64,000 nt of DNA from Acinetobacter gyllenbergii CIP 110306 = MTCC 11365 (GCF_000413855.1 NZ_ATGG01000017.1:124001-188000), one strand, 5' to 3'. Positions 36,990-46,793 are shown, counted from the first letter of the stretch. The notes: generated from the sequence alone by a model not told the origin. Translations and numbers: made by a program.

Positions 36990-37679
36990 ATGAGTAAACA
37001 CGATTCATCGCTTTCTAAAGATCAGTTTAACTTACTGAAAGCCTTTAAAAAGCAAATTTCCAATCCGCAAGCGAGTGCGATTGCCAAACAAGCAGAGTCA
37101 CAAAAGACTCCAGCCGCTGCTGAAGAGTTGGAAGATACTGAACTTTTTAAAAAAGCCCTACTTGGGGTAAAACCCATCGACAATCAGAATATTGCCGATA
37201 CTAAAGTTGCGCGTAGCAAAAAAGTCGATGCCCAAACTTTGGCAAAACGTGCTGCAGCAGAAGGTGGTGCAGAGCAAGAGCTTACAGAAATTTCAGATAC
37301 CCAAGCGATCTTAAACCCTGTTGCCAGCCAAGCGGCTTTAAGCTATCGCATTGCAACCTTGCAGCACAAAGTATTTGAAGATTTAAAAGCAGGCAAAATT
37401 CGCTGGTTTGAAGCGGTCGATCTACATGGCTGTACCGTTGAACAAGCAAGGGCTGCTGTTTTACAAGTGATTCAAATGGCAAAAGATGAAAATCAAAATG
37501 TCGTTAAAATTGTGCATGGCAAAGGCCCTGAAGCAATCTTGAAAACCTATGTCAATGGTTGGCTCAGACAGCATCGTGATGTACTTGCTTTCGTCAGTGC
37601 CCCTGAAAATCAAGGCGGTACAGGTGCTGTTTTAGTCTTACTCAAACGTGCCGAAAAGAACCCTAAGTACAAACAGTAA
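36990..37679 (+). CDS. Smr domain protein
   Basis: A 229-residue protein. The C-terminal Smr domain (about residues 140-225) shows the diagnostic 'VDLHGCTVEQARAAVLQVI', 'VKIVHGKG' and 'GGTGAVLVLLK' motifs. Small Smr proteins nick or bind nucleic acids; some cleave mRNA on collided ribosomes (SmrB in E. coli). The N-terminal 130 residues are charged and helical ('LLKAFKKQI... EELEDTELFKKALLGV'), as in the SmrA/SmrB group. The start ATG has little ribosome-site support. It lies upstream of folE and may be transcribed with it (73 bp gap). Confidence 0.88.
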   Translation: MSKHDSSLSKDQFNLLKAFKKQISNPQASAIAKQAESQKTPAAAEELEDTELFKKALLGVKPIDNQNIADTKVARSKKVDAQTLAKRAAAEGGAEQELTEISDTQAILNPVASQAALSYRIATLQHKVFEDLKAGKIRWFEAVDLHGCTVEQARAAVLQVIQMAKDENQNVVKIVHGKGPEAILKTYVNGWLRQHRDVLAFVSAPENQGGTGAVLVLLKRAEKNPKYKQ

Positions 37680-37764
37680 TCGGCATTTTTATCAAAACTA
37701 AGATTTCTAATCGTTTTCTGGTACAATTGCCGTTTTTGTTCAACCCACCTAAGTGAACATTGTT

Positions 37765-38319
37765 ATGTCTATGCAGCAATCGTACGCAAATATCTTAACT
37801 GCCGTTGGTGAAGACCTTAATCGCCCAGGCTTAAAAGATACGCCAATGCGTGCGGCTAAAGCTTTTTCTTTTTTAACTTCTGGTTATAGCAAAACGCTTG
37901 AAGAAGTTACGAATAGCGCACTCTTCCCTTCCGATAACCATGAAATGGTATTGGTTAAAAACATCGAATTTTATTCGCTTTGCGAACACCATTTATTGCC
38001 ATTTTATGGCCGCGTGCATATCGCTTATTTACCTGAGGGTCAGGTACTAGGCCTATCAAAATTTGCTCGTATTACTGAAATGTTTGCGCGTCGCTTACAG
38101 GTTCAGGAAAATTTAACCCAGCAGATTGCGGAAGCAGTTGCACAGGTAACTCAGGCACGTGGTGTTGCAGTTGTAATTGACTCTGCACATATGTGCATGA
38201 TGATGCGTGGTGTGGGTAAGCAAGAATCAACCACTCGTACGGTTTCTTTTATCGGTGACTTTAAAACAGATAAAGATACGCGTCGCGAGTTCTTGAGTGC
38301 TGTGCCTGAAAGCTATTAA
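37765..38319 (+). CDS. folE: GTP cyclohydrolase I
   Basis: A 184-residue enzyme from the ATG at 37765; an in-frame GTG at 37753 is less likely. It opens GTP to 7,8-dihydroneopterin triphosphate, the first step to folate. Zinc ligands are the Cys and His in '[12 protein letters not shown]' and the Cys in '[12 protein letters not shown]'. '[16 protein letters not shown]' is another family signature. The protein is somewhat short at the N-terminus compared with E. coli FolE (222), as is usual for the shorter subgroup. A cupin gene starts 14 bp downstream and is probably cotranscribed. Confidence 0.95.
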   Translation: MSMQQSYANILTAVGEDLNRPGLKDTPMRAAKAFSFLTSGYSKTLEEVTNSALFPSDNHEMVLVKNIEFYSLCEHHLLPFYGRVHIAYLPEGQVLGLSKFARITEMFARRLQVQENLTQQIAEAVAQVTQARGVAVVIDSAHMCMMMRGVGKQESTTRTVSFIGDFKTDKDTRREFLSAVPESY

Positions 38320-38333
38320 TACGAGTACTGCAT

Positions 38334-38693
38334 ATGTCATCCATTCAGTTAGCAGGTTTCGGTCATTTAAAAAATGAAGCCAGCGTTGATTACCCTCGAC
38401 CAGATCGTCTGGTTCAGGGTAATCCTGAGCGGCTCACGTATAGTCTATATGAACATCCACATATGGACTGTGGCATCTGGCAGTGTGAAGTCGGTGCATG
38501 GAATATTGTATTTGCTGACAATAAACAAGAGTTCTTTCAAATCATTGAAGGTATTGTTCGCATTCATGATGCAAAGACCAATACTTTTATTGAAGTCACA
38601 GCGGGAAATGCAGGCATTATCCCAGCTGCATTTGTCGGTACTTTTGAAGTGATAGAAGCAGTAAAAAAATACTATGTGATTGTTGAGGTTTAA
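38334..38693 (+). CDS. Cupin domain protein
   Basis: A 119-residue single cupin (Cupin_3/DUF861-like). The barrel features are 'HMDCGIWQCEVGAWNIVFADNKQEFFQIIEG' in pieces, 'IVRIHDAKTN' and 'AGNAGIIPAAFVGTFEVIE'. The classical metal-binding His pair is not conserved (only Glu and Gln at those places), as in the EutQ-like branch. It follows folE after 14 bp, so it is likely translated from the same message. Role unknown. Confidence 0.8.
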   Translation: MSSIQLAGFGHLKNEASVDYPRPDRLVQGNPERLTYSLYEHPHMDCGIWQCEVGAWNIVFADNKQEFFQIIEGIVRIHDAKTNTFIEVTAGNAGIIPAAFVGTFEVIEAVKKYYVIVEV

Positions 38694-38703
38694 TCAATCC
38701 TCT

Positions 38704-39537
38704 TTAAATTTCAAACTCATCTGGAAAACTCTCGAAATTTTTCATTTCATTCAGTTCAATTGCATATAATTTACAGATAATCAACGCTTCAAAACGCCAC
38801 TTCCCCAACAACGCAATTTTGTGGAAAAATTTCTTTTCCCAATATTTACCTTGCTGCTGATCATGTTCAAGCTGTTGTAAATACAAACTCATCGTAGACG
38901 CATCGACTGTTGTATTCAACAAGCCATCTAACTGTCTAAATGGATAATCAACAGCATAGCTTTCACTAATCGTTTCAACCTCAAGATAGGGATAGCTAAT
39001 CAAATCAATGAGCCGATCCGAAGGGTAAAGCAATAATCCATCGATTGTTTTTATAATATCAGCCTCATCGCCATAACATATTGCGCAGCAAAGCAATAAC
39101 AATGCATGGCTATAATCTGTCGTGAGTTCTATTGCAGCAACACCAAGCTGTTGTCCATGCGACTGAATGAGTGACAGTAAGTCAGCATAGGCCAACCAGA
39201 ACTGATAAACAGACAAATAAATTTCTCGGATTTGTGTTGAAACCAAACCCAGATCATAAGCAAGACGAATCAGATAGGTCAGCTCCAAACAGAAATTTTT
39301 AAAATATATTTCCTGCTCTAATAACTGATAGACATCCAGATCATCAACTGCATAAGGATCAAAGTATAAACTTTCATTTTCTCTATACTCCGAGACTTGC
39401 GCTTTAATATCATTCCAATGGCTTAAAGATCCCGGTTGAGAAATTCTCCATTTTGTTGGGTCAGAGATACTTGCTTGGACCTCATCCAATTGTTGTAGTA
39501 ATTTTTCAAACTCTTGTGCTTGATCAATATTATTCAT
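38704..39537 (-). CDS. PoNi-like (DUF1911) immunity protein
   Basis: A 277-residue, all-helical soluble protein. The C-terminal part contains 'IALLGKWRFEALIICKLYAI' then a Pro-Asp near the end ('SFPDEFEI'). This resembles the 'GYWSFEAAA..KL..ID...YYP.DL' signature of PoNe immunity proteins (PoNi, DUF1911/DUF1910), which neutralise type VI or contact-dependent DNase effectors. The N-terminal region ('YFDPYAVDDLDVYQLLEQEIYFKNFCLEL') is compatible with the partner DUF1910 half. No effector or T6SS gene is next to it. It begins two bases after the DUF4105 gene ends, so it is expressed from that upstream promoter. Confidence 0.65.
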   Translation of the reverse strand: MNNIDQAQEFEKLLQQLDEVQASISDPTKWRISQPGSLSHWNDIKAQVSEYRENESLYFDPYAVDDLDVYQLLEQEIYFKNFCLELTYLIRLAYDLGLVSTQIREIYLSVYQFWLAYADLLSLIQSHGQQLGVAAIELTTDYSHALLLLCCAICYGDEADIIKTIDGLLLYPSDRLIDLISYPYLEVETISESYAVDYPFRQLDGLLNTTVDASTMSLYLQQLEHDQQQGKYWEKKFFHKIALLGKWRFEALIICKLYAIELNEMKNFESFPDEFEI

Positions 39538-39539
39538 TA

Positions 39540-41420
39540 TTAAAAAAACCGTACATAGCCCACGCCAATTTTATTCCAGTCTTTATGATCCTGCTGTTCA
39601 TAATCCCAGTTTACTCTTACAGCGTGATTTGAGTTCAAACTATATTGCAATTGCGTACCAACTCTTAAATTCCACTGACTCTGATCTTGCCAATACGGTA
39701 ACTCAATCTGTACCACGCTGTTAATATTGTCTGTCCACAGATTCATACAACCTACCGTTGGCCCTACTCCAACACGCCAGCCTTTATCTAAATTTTTGCC
39801 ACCTTGAATATGACTTTGCAACTGGGCATAACACAAATTTCGACGATCATAATCTGCCACGCTATACCCAACTTGCATATTTAGATTCATGACACCATGT
39901 TGCCGATCTTCACTAAACTGCCCTTTCTCGACAGACTCCTGTTTCCAACCCAAATTAAAACCCCAACTGAGTGGTGATTTAAATGGTTGAATGGGGTTGT
40001 AGGAATTCACCGACAGTAGATCTAAATGTTCTAACTTAAGCTTGTCGTCACGGTATTGCAGACTACCATCTAAAAACAAGAGTTGCGTACCTGTACGATA
40101 ACCCGCTTGTGGATCAATCAAATCGTGATAAGCCTGACGATGCCCAAGTTCAACAAACTTTTGTCCTTGCACCTCTCCAATATTCATAGAAAGATTTCGC
40201 GCATGATGTCCTTCTACAGGCTGTTTTTTCGGGCGTATAGGCTCTTGCCGTTGTTTATCAACTTCAATTTGACTGCGCTGTGCAAGTAACTGACGTAATT
40301 GAGGTTGGGCAAAATCGGCATCCACTTTATGGCTAATATATTGCAGATATAAATCATCATAGGCCATTTCTAGAATTTTGGCCTGATCCTGTTGCTGATA
40401 GGTGTTTAAAATGGATTGAGCTTTATCCATTTCGGTAAAAGCGACTTGATGGGCAACTTTGGCTAAAGCAGTACCATGTTGTTTGGCTTGTGCGAGTAAC
40501 TGCGTTTCCAAGGCAGGACGATAGATCACTTCTTTAACCAGATCTTGCTGATCGACCGCCTTCAGGGTTTCAATTGGAATGGCGGCATAATTGAACTGCT
40601 GTTTTAGTTTTAAATTAGGACGAACCAAGTCAATTAGACCCAATAAACGATAAGCACAATTATCACTAACAAAATAATAAGGGAAACTCACATGCTGCAT
40701 TTCCCAAATATGCTCAACCAGAAATCGGGTTTCCTCTGGTGTGAGATTGAGTTCATATTCCCATAAATCACGACTTTCAAAATCACCATATTCTTTGACT
40801 TTACGATAATAGGGCATTAAAGAATATTCGCCAGGATACTGCCCTGTTAAGCCCTTCCATGCATAAGACCAATTGTCCTCACCTCTTACCGTTGCGGCAT
40901 AGTTCACCGCATAGGACACTAAATTGAGTTGCTTCTGATCTTTAGGGTCTAGACGTAGCAAAGTATGTCCAAACATTGAACTTGGATTACCCATAAAATC
41001 GGTTGCATAAATCAAGGTGACCTTATACGGCTTGATTTGATTAATCCAGTCCTCAAACTCATTACAAGTTACTTTTGGAAGCTGTTGATCATTGATATTG
41101 AGCTGTTGCATCAGCCAACGGCTACGTGCAGGAAATTTACAACGGAAGGATTGATTATCTGAAGCTTCAACAAATAAGGCTTTAATATCCGCCTGTAGCT
41201 CATTATTTAAATTGGTTTGACCATCTTTTGCGTAAAAATAACCCGCATAACTGACTTCGCTATTTTGTTTATGGTCAGCATACATCAAGCGTTGCCACGT
41301 GACGTGCTGATCTAATTTTTTCTTGTTGGCTAGATCCAAATAAGTCTGAATATCTGATTCAACCGCAGCATGTGCAAAGTGGCACGTTAAAAACGCCAGC
41401 GCAAAAGTAGCTAATTTCAT
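39540..41420 (-). CDS. DUF4105 envelope protein with C-terminal barrel-like region
   Basis: A 626-residue protein with a signal peptide ('LATFALAFLTCHFAHA'). Residues about 130-330 match the DUF4105 domain (Lnb N-terminal periplasmic family): 'VTLIYATDFMGNPSSMFGHTLLRL', 'NYAATVRGEDNWSYAWKGLTGQYPG' and 'SDNCAYRLLGLIDLVRP' with conserved His and Cys. These suggest a papain-like (NlpC/P60-related) catalytic layout, though activity is unproven. From about residue 420 the sequence alternates like outer-membrane beta strands and ends in 'GVGYVRFF' with terminal Phe. A periplasmic domain tied to an outer-membrane barrel is inferred. It is followed within two bases by the PoNi-like gene. Confidence 0.82.
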   Translation of the reverse strand: MKLATFALAFLTCHFAHAAVESDIQTYLDLANKKKLDQHVTWQRLMYADHKQNSEVSYAGYFYAKDGQTNLNNELQADIKALFVEASDNQSFRCKFPARSRWLMQQLNINDQQLPKVTCNEFEDWINQIKPYKVTLIYATDFMGNPSSMFGHTLLRLDPKDQKQLNLVSYAVNYAATVRGEDNWSYAWKGLTGQYPGEYSLMPYYRKVKEYGDFESRDLWEYELNLTPEETRFLVEHIWEMQHVSFPYYFVSDNCAYRLLGLIDLVRPNLKLKQQFNYAAIPIETLKAVDQQDLVKEVIYRPALETQLLAQAKQHGTALAKVAHQVAFTEMDKAQSILNTYQQQDQAKILEMAYDDLYLQYISHKVDADFAQPQLRQLLAQRSQIEVDKQRQEPIRPKKQPVEGHHARNLSMNIGEVQGQKFVELGHRQAYHDLIDPQAGYRTGTQLLFLDGSLQYRDDKLKLEHLDLLSVNSYNPIQPFKSPLSWGFNLGWKQESVEKGQFSEDRQHGVMNLNMQVGYSVADYDRRNLCYAQLQSHIQGGKNLDKGWRVGVGPTVGCMNLWTDNINSVVQIELPYWQDQSQWNLRVGTQLQYSLNSNHAVRVNWDYEQQDHKDWNKIGVGYVRFF

Positions 41421-41458
41421 TCAATCGCAATTTTTAAAATAATAGGAATCGGTATAAG

Positions 41459-41487
41459 AAAACCCTGCCATCAAGACAGGGTTTTTG
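41459..41487 (-). terminator. Terminator after DUF3015 gene
   Basis: AAACCCTG / CAGGGTTT arms with T-rich 3' end on the minus strand, 11 bp past the stop at 41498. Confidence 0.88.
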
Positions 41488-41497
41488 CATGCAGCAA

Positions 41498-41968
41498 TTA
41501 AACGTATGCTTTAAGCACCGCATCTTTTGCCATCACGCCTTGTAATGCATCGAGAACTTGAAGTGAGTTGGTATTTTTGCTTGAATAAATTTCAGCAAAA
41601 TTTGCTTTAGACACAGCAAAGAAACGTGCTTTGTCATTGGCTTTAATTTGCATTAATTCAGCAAGCACATTTAAGCTTTCACCTTGGCCAACAGCCATAT
41701 CACGTGCCAAAGATTCAGCATTTTCATTGGTGAAGGTCACCACTTGAGCTGTTACCGTACCACCTTGACGGCATCCTAGAGTACCAAAAGTAATACCTAA
41801 TAATTGGTTAGTAAAAATACCATTGGTTGTTGCAGCAAGAATTTTAGGTGCAACACCTTTTTTACCTGCCCATACTTGTGTACCCACACCACAACCAACA
41901 TCATTGTCAGCCATTGCAACAGTTGAACCAGCGGCTAATAGAGCGGCTAATGCAATTTTTTTTAACAT
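41498..41968 (-). CDS. DUF3015 family exported protein
   Basis: A 156-residue protein from the ATG at 41968 (GGAG nine bases upstream). The signal peptide is 'MLKKIALAALLAAGSTVAMA'. The mature protein shows the DUF3015 pattern: 'DVGCGVGTQVWAGKKG', 'APKILAATTNG', 'NQLLGITFGTLGCRQGG', then a helical 'ENAESLARDMAVGQGESL' tail. The two cysteines probably form a disulfide. The function of the family is unknown. It is transcribed from its own promoter, in the same direction as, and with a terminator before, the DUF4105 gene. Confidence 0.88.
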   Translation of the reverse strand: MLKKIALAALLAAGSTVAMADNDVGCGVGTQVWAGKKGVAPKILAATTNGIFTNQLLGITFGTLGCRQGGTVTAQVVTFTNENAESLARDMAVGQGESLNVLAELMQIKANDKARFFAVSKANFAEIYSSKNTNSLQVLDALQGVMAKDAVLKAYV

Positions 41969-42151
41969 AGGAACGAACTCCAGTATCAATTATTCTTCAA
42001 TATTTGTTATCACTATTGTGTGTGTAATCAATCTTACACAGAAGTTAAAATAACCAGCTTAGCGTGTTTTAGCAAATAAATTTTGAAATATATCTGAAAT
42101 ACTCATAACAAAGGGGAATTAGAAAAGTCTGTTAAAAGAACTTTAGGCCAT

Positions 42152-42946
42152 CTAATTTAACTGCCACGCCCCATTTTTATCTCTGGTTCCCAAGATTTTT
42201 AATACCAACACCAAGCTCAGTAATAATAAAAGATACCATGACCCAAGCTTCCCCCAACCCACCATATGCCAAGCATCGACTTGGCTTGGATAAAGCCATA
42301 TTTTATAAAAGGTACTGATGTTTTCCGCAATCCAAATCAAAAATGCAAGTAACAATAAAATCGGTAACATCGGTACACTAAAACGATGTTGTTGCAATTG
42401 AAAATACAGTTTTGTTTTCCAGAAAATCAAACCGCTCCAGATAAATAATGCAATCCGAATATCTGGAATAAAAAACTTAGTCATAAAGTTGAGATAAGAC
42501 AATACCGCCAAGCACAGCATATTGCCAAAATTGGGTAAGTTTTCGAAAGAAACCTGATAAAGCCTCAGAGAACGAGCAAAAAAACTGCCTACGGCTGAAT
42601 ACATAAAACCAGCAAACAACGGCACAGTGAACAGTTTTAAAACCGCAGGCTGCGGATATTGCCATGATGCAATGGCAGGATGAGTGAGAAAAATCTCCAT
42701 CCCCATGGCCATAATATGAAATAAGGCAATCACTTTCGCTTCTGCCCATGACTCGAGCTTTAAATAGATCAGGCAAACTTGAATAATCAGTGCGTAAAAC
42801 AATAAATAGTCATAACGAAAGAAACCATAATACTCATGACTCCCCATCGGGGCGGTGACTGCAAATGCAATCAAAAGCAACAATCCAAATAAGGCAGCCG
42901 AAGCTGCCTTAGTGATAAAGTTGAGCGGTAATACAATCAACTGCAC
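42152..42946 (-). CDS. DUF817 integral membrane protein
   Basis: A 264-residue protein with about eight membrane segments, most of its length hydrophobic. The pieces 'AKVIALFHIMAMGMEIFLTH' and 'GFMYSAVGSFFARSLRLY' plus 'WIAENISTFYKIWLYP' match the DUF817 family, whose function is unknown. The start is GTG with AGGA eight bases upstream. It lies 43 bp downstream of hemE on the same strand and could share its transcript; no terminator separates the two. Confidence 0.85.
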   Translation of the reverse strand: MQLIVLPLNFITKAASAALFGLLLLIAFAVTAPMGSHEYYGFFRYDYLLFYALIIQVCLIYLKLESWAEAKVIALFHIMAMGMEIFLTHPAIASWQYPQPAVLKLFTVPLFAGFMYSAVGSFFARSLRLYQVSFENLPNFGNMLCLAVLSYLNFMTKFFIPDIRIALFIWSGLIFWKTKLYFQLQQHRFSVPMLPILLLLAFLIWIAENISTFYKIWLYPSQVDAWHMVGWGKLGSWYLLLLLSLVLVLKILGTRDKNGAWQLN

Positions 42947-42989
42947 AAAACGAATCCTAGCGTGTTTATTTTAAAAGACTTAAAAAATA

Positions 42990-44063
42990 TCAACCTAAAT
43001 ACTTAGCACTGTACTCATGCACAGTATCAACAAAAATCTTCGGTTGTGCTGGATCCACCCATTGCGTGATACCGTGACCTAAATTCGCGATATAGCCTGT
43101 TTTTTCACCACTAGCATAAGCATCATCCAACATGGCTTTCACTGATTTTTCAATTGAAGCAGCTGAACCATAAAGCACAGCAGGATCTAAATTACCTTGT
43201 AACGCAGCTCGTCCCGCAACCACATCACGTGCAGTATAAAGCGGTGTAGTCCAATCTAGACCAAATGCATCTGCTCCTGTCGTTAGCATGGTTTCCAACC
43301 ATTGCCCGCCACCTTTGGTAAACAGAATGATCGGAATACGTTGACCATCTTTTTCACGTTGAAGCCCTGCAATAATCTTGGTCATATAGTTCAATGAGAA
43401 TTCAACATATTCCCTATGCGCAAGCGCACCACCCCAGCTATCAAAAATCTGGATCGCTTGTGCGCCTGCATCAATTTGCGCATTGAGATAATCAATCACT
43501 GAATCAGCTAAATGATCGAGCAAAGCATGTAACACTTCTGGCTGCGCGTACATCATATTTTTAATGAAGCGAAACTCTTTACTTGAACCACCTTCAACCA
43601 TATACGTTGCTAAAGTCCACGGACTTCCAGAGAAACCAATCAACGGAACCTGTCCATTTAAAGCAGAACGGATGGTCGAAACGGCATTCATGACATAGGC
43701 CAGATCAGACTTGGCATTTAATTTAGGTAAATTCGCCACATCTTGTGCAGTACGAACTGTTTTATGAAACTTTGGCCCTTCACCTGTCTCAAAATACAAC
43801 CCCAAACCTAGAGCATCAGGAACCGTTAAAATATCTGAAAATAAAATTGCCGCATCGAGCTCATAACGGCGTAATGGCTGTAACGTCACTTCGCAAGCAA
43901 AGTCAGTATTTTTACATAGAGATAAGAAGTCCCCTGCCTGCGCACGAGTTTCACGATATTCTGGTAAATAACGTCCTGCTTGACGCATCATCCATACAGG
44001 TGTGGTGTCTACAGGTTCACGTAATAAAGCTCGTAAAAAACGATCATTTTTCAACGTTGTCAT
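42990..44063 (-). CDS. hemE: Uroporphyrinogen decarboxylase
   Basis: A 357-residue enzyme of haem synthesis that removes four carboxyl groups from uroporphyrinogen III. The start ATG at 44063 has AGAG upstream (a TTG six bases before is rejected). Signatures: '[17 protein letters not shown]' near residue 22 (active-site Arg), '[15 protein letters not shown]', '[17 protein letters not shown]' and '[12 protein letters not shown]' (closing motif). Length is typical. It runs divergently from the L,D-transpeptidase gene. Confidence 0.97.
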   Translation of the reverse strand: MTTLKNDRFLRALLREPVDTTPVWMMRQAGRYLPEYRETRAQAGDFLSLCKNTDFACEVTLQPLRRYELDAAILFSDILTVPDALGLGLYFETGEGPKFHKTVRTAQDVANLPKLNAKSDLAYVMNAVSTIRSALNGQVPLIGFSGSPWTLATYMVEGGSSKEFRFIKNMMYAQPEVLHALLDHLADSVIDYLNAQIDAGAQAIQIFDSWGGALAHREYVEFSLNYMTKIIAGLQREKDGQRIPIILFTKGGGQWLETMLTTGADAFGLDWTTPLYTARDVVAGRAALQGNLDPAVLYGSAASIEKSVKAMLDDAYASGEKTGYIANLGHGITQWVDPAQPKIFVDTVHEYSAKYLG

Positions 44064-44260
44064 TACCAATCTCTAAATTTTTTCATGTAGCGCGCATCAT
44101 AACAAAGTTAGCTTGGAATTTATAATTTCAATCGTATTCAAATTTATGCACTCAAATAAATTTCGCTTTTACACAAAACTGCTACTGCAAGTGACATTAT
44201 TTTCTGTAATACTTGCAACATCTTATATCCCAATATGAATAATTCTTAAGGTTGAATTAC

Positions 44261-45463
44261 ATGTTTGTTCGCTCATTACTCGCTATGAGTTTAAGTTGTA
44301 TTCTTGCTAATGTTGCTTTTGCTGCTCCAACAACTGAGCAACCATTAAATCCAAAACAAATTTCGGGTTCAGTACAAGATCCTATTGACCCATTAGCGAT
44401 TGAACGTACAGCTTCAAGTGTTGTTGCTAATCCAGCTTCAAGTGTTGCCGCACCAGCCGCATCTGAGCCACAAATTAATACTGGTGCTGCATCAGTTGTA
44501 TCGCAAAAATTAGAAAGCACACCTGATACCACAACGACGACAGCTGCTCCAACGACTAAAATTTCGTGGACACTCGATAGCATGAATAATGCTGAATATC
44601 CTGAAGCTTTACCAAAAGGACAGCTTCCTGCCTACGCACGTGCGCATGTCATGTTGAACAATGCCCATGCATCACCAGGAGCGATTGATGGCTCAAACGG
44701 TAAAAACACTTTAAAAGCGATCGCATCATTCCAGCAAATGAATGGTTTAACGCCTACAGGTCAGTTAAGCAAAGAAACTTGGGATGCTTTGGTTGCAAAA
44801 CAAACCAAACCAGCCTATGTCGAATACACCATTACTGATGCTGACCTCAAAGGCCCATATGCGGATTCAATCCCTTCTGACTATGCTTTACAAGCCAAAA
44901 TGAAAGGTTTGTATTACACCCGTGTAACTGAAATGTTGGGTGAAAAATTCCATATGGATGAAAATTTCTTAAAGAAATTAAATCCAACAGCGACGTTCAA
45001 AAAAGCAGGTGAAAAAATTATTGTGGCCAATGTCCGCAATGACTTACCTGAAGATATTCATTTGATTGTTGCACACAAAGGCGCAAGACAGTTGTATTTA
45101 TTCAACAGCCGTAATCAAATGATTGCCTCATTTCCTGCAACAATTGGCAGTACTGATACACCTTCTCCAACAGGTACTTATAAAGTAGTGGGTGTGGCAA
45201 AAAATCCTTGGTATAGCTATTCACCTTCTAACTTTGTCCAAGGTAAAAACCTTAAACCTCTTTCTTTACCACCAGGTCCAAATGCACCCGTCGGTAATAT
45301 CTGGATCGGTTTAAGTAAAAAATCATTTGGTATTCATGGTACGCCAAACCCATCTTTAATTTCTAAGACTGCATCGCATGGTTGTATTCGTTTAACCAAC
45401 TGGGATGCCAATGACTTGGGTGCTAAAGTACGTTCAGGTGTAACGGTAAAATTCTTGGAATAA
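44261..45463 (+). CDS. L,D-transpeptidase (YkuD) with peptidoglycan-binding domain
   Basis: A 400-residue periplasmic enzyme from the ATG at 44261 (AAGG nine bases upstream). Signal peptide 'MSLSCILANVAFAAP' is followed by an Ala/Ser/Thr-rich linker (to about residue 95). A PG_binding_1 domain comes next ('GAIDGSNGKNTLKAIASFQQMNGLTP' in pieces), then the YkuD domain with catalytic 'GIHGTPNPSLI' His and 'SHGCIRLTNWD' Cys. Such enzymes form 3-3 cross-links or attach proteins to murein; which one is not evident. It resembles the ErfK/YbiS group. A single gene with its own terminator. Confidence 0.9.
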   Translation: MFVRSLLAMSLSCILANVAFAAPTTEQPLNPKQISGSVQDPIDPLAIERTASSVVANPASSVAAPAASEPQINTGAASVVSQKLESTPDTTTTTAAPTTKISWTLDSMNNAEYPEALPKGQLPAYARAHVMLNNAHASPGAIDGSNGKNTLKAIASFQQMNGLTPTGQLSKETWDALVAKQTKPAYVEYTITDADLKGPYADSIPSDYALQAKMKGLYYTRVTEMLGEKFHMDENFLKKLNPTATFKKAGEKIIVANVRNDLPEDIHLIVAHKGARQLYLFNSRNQMIASFPATIGSTDTPSPTGTYKVVGVAKNPWYSYSPSNFVQGKNLKPLSLPPGPNAPVGNIWIGLSKKSFGIHGTPNPSLISKTASHGCIRLTNWDANDLGAKVRSGVTVKFLE

Positions 45464-45478
45464 TCTGAGTATTTTCGA

Positions 45479-45518
45479 TAAAAAAACCGAATATCCATGT
45501 TGATATTCGGTTTTTTTA
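45479..45518. terminator. Bidirectional terminator
   Basis: AAAAAACCGAATATC / GATATTCGGTTTTTT hairpin between the convergent L,D-transpeptidase and diguanylate cyclase genes. Confidence 0.93.
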
Positions 45519-45521
45519 ATT

Positions 45522-46793
45522 TCAAATATGCTGCTCTAAATTGGGTAAAGGCTGATAATAAATTTGATTACGTCCAAGTTGCTTGGCCCGATATAGCGCC
45601 TTATCCGCAGTGTGTATCAACATCTCTTGGCTAATTTTAGGGTTACCATTAAAGACTGTGATCCCCAAACTAATGGTGACATGGTTAGACACCAAAGATT
45701 TATCATGCGGAATCATTAAGCGGTCAATCGCACGATAAATATTGGTTGCGACTGCATATGCGCCTTGTGCAGAGGTTTCAGGTAATAACACCACAAACTC
45801 CTCCCCACCATAACGTGCAATAAAATCCATATGCCGAATCGAGCTTTTAATGGTTTTTGCAATGGACGAGATCACTTGATCCCCCATTTGATGCCCATAA
45901 AAATCATTGTAGTTTTTAAAATAATCAATATCGATAAACAGTACCGACAGCGATTTCCGTTCTTTACAAGCTAATTCATAATAATAAGTGCACATCTCTT
46001 CAAATGTACGCCGATTTGACACATCAGTCAGTTCATCATGCTGACTCAAGTGTAATAACTCAGAGGCTTGGATACGTAAAATCTGCTCATCAATTTCTGA
46101 AATTTTGGACTTTATAAATATTTTTCTTTCTTTGGAAGTCAGCATAACACTGATCGAAAAACCAAGCAGTAAGCTTCCAATCAATGTCCGCCCAACCATG
46201 AGAAAATCACTTGAGTTATCCAACCAATACGAAACAAACAAGATCGTGATTGCAGCAAGCGAACCAATCCACAACATATGTACAGGACGAATACCACTGA
46301 GAATAAATCCCAACATATACAGGAATGCAATGAGCACCATGGCTTGATTTTGCAGTACCAGATTTGAAACACTCATCATCAAGACTGAGGTTAATACAAT
46401 GGTCAGGAACACGATCAGACAAGCAGCAGGATAAAACAATGTATTGAGTTGTTTAAACCGAGAAAAAGCCCAGAAAAAGAACAGCGCGATACCAACAACA
46501 ATCAGACTGAGAATACTATAGATAAAATCGAGAACAAAATATGCACTTCCACGAATGACGAGAAAATTAGAGGGCAAGATCAACAGTACAAATATGGTAT
46601 AGGTAATGACGCCCTGACCGAAAAACTGAATCGCATTGAGACGAGTTCGATCAACATTAAATCTCCAGAATTCATTTTCTAATTTTTGCGGTAAAGTCTG
46701 ATGGGTCTTTTTAGATTTAGAATGTTGGGCAACAAGCTGCTCTAGGTCTTCTTTTGACCTCCTTAATTGATCAAGATCATAGCTGTTGTCCAT
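45522..46793 (-). CDS. Membrane diguanylate cyclase (GGDEF domain)
   Basis: A 423-residue protein. Residues 1-50 are a charged coiled-coil-like head ('LRRSKEDLEQLVAQHSK'). About six membrane segments follow (55-220), then a short helix and the GGDEF domain (about 255-415). The active site is 'ARYGGEEFVVLLP', with 'LFIDIDYFKNYNDFYGH' before it, and five residues upstream is an intact RHMD inhibitory site. So the enzyme should make c-di-GMP and be feedback-inhibited, unlike the GGDEF protein at 13.8 kb. Sensory signal unknown. No EAL domain. It is divergent from pyrC. Confidence 0.9.
   Translation of the reverse strand: MDNSYDLDQLRRSKEDLEQLVAQHSKSKKTHQTLPQKLENEFWRFNVDRTRLNAIQFFGQGVITYTIFVLLILPSNFLVIRGSAYFVLDFIYSILSLIVVGIALFFFWAFSRFKQLNTLFYPAACLIVFLTIVLTSVLMMSVSNLVLQNQAMVLIAFLYMLGFILSGIRPVHMLWIGSLAAITILFVSYWLDNSSDFLMVGRTLIGSLLLGFSISVMLTSKERKIFIKSKISEIDEQILRIQASELLHLSQHDELTDVSNRRTFEEMCTYYYELACKERKSLSVLFIDIDYFKNYNDFYGHQMGDQVISSIAKTIKSSIRHMDFIARYGGEEFVVLLPETSAQGAYAVATNIYRAIDRLMIPHDKSLVSNHVTISLGITVFNGNPKISQEMLIHTADKALYRAKQLGRNQIYYQPLPNLEQHI

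Noticed and set aside
40940..40960. TAGGGTCTAGA-like match to the MITE end
   Set aside because: Inside DUF4105 coding sequence, encodes conserved-context residues, and has no second end nearby.
44257..44583. 108-codon minus-strand frame opposite the L,D-transpeptidase
   Set aside because: Covers the Ala/Ser/Thr-rich linker of the real gene; a shadow of repetitive codons.
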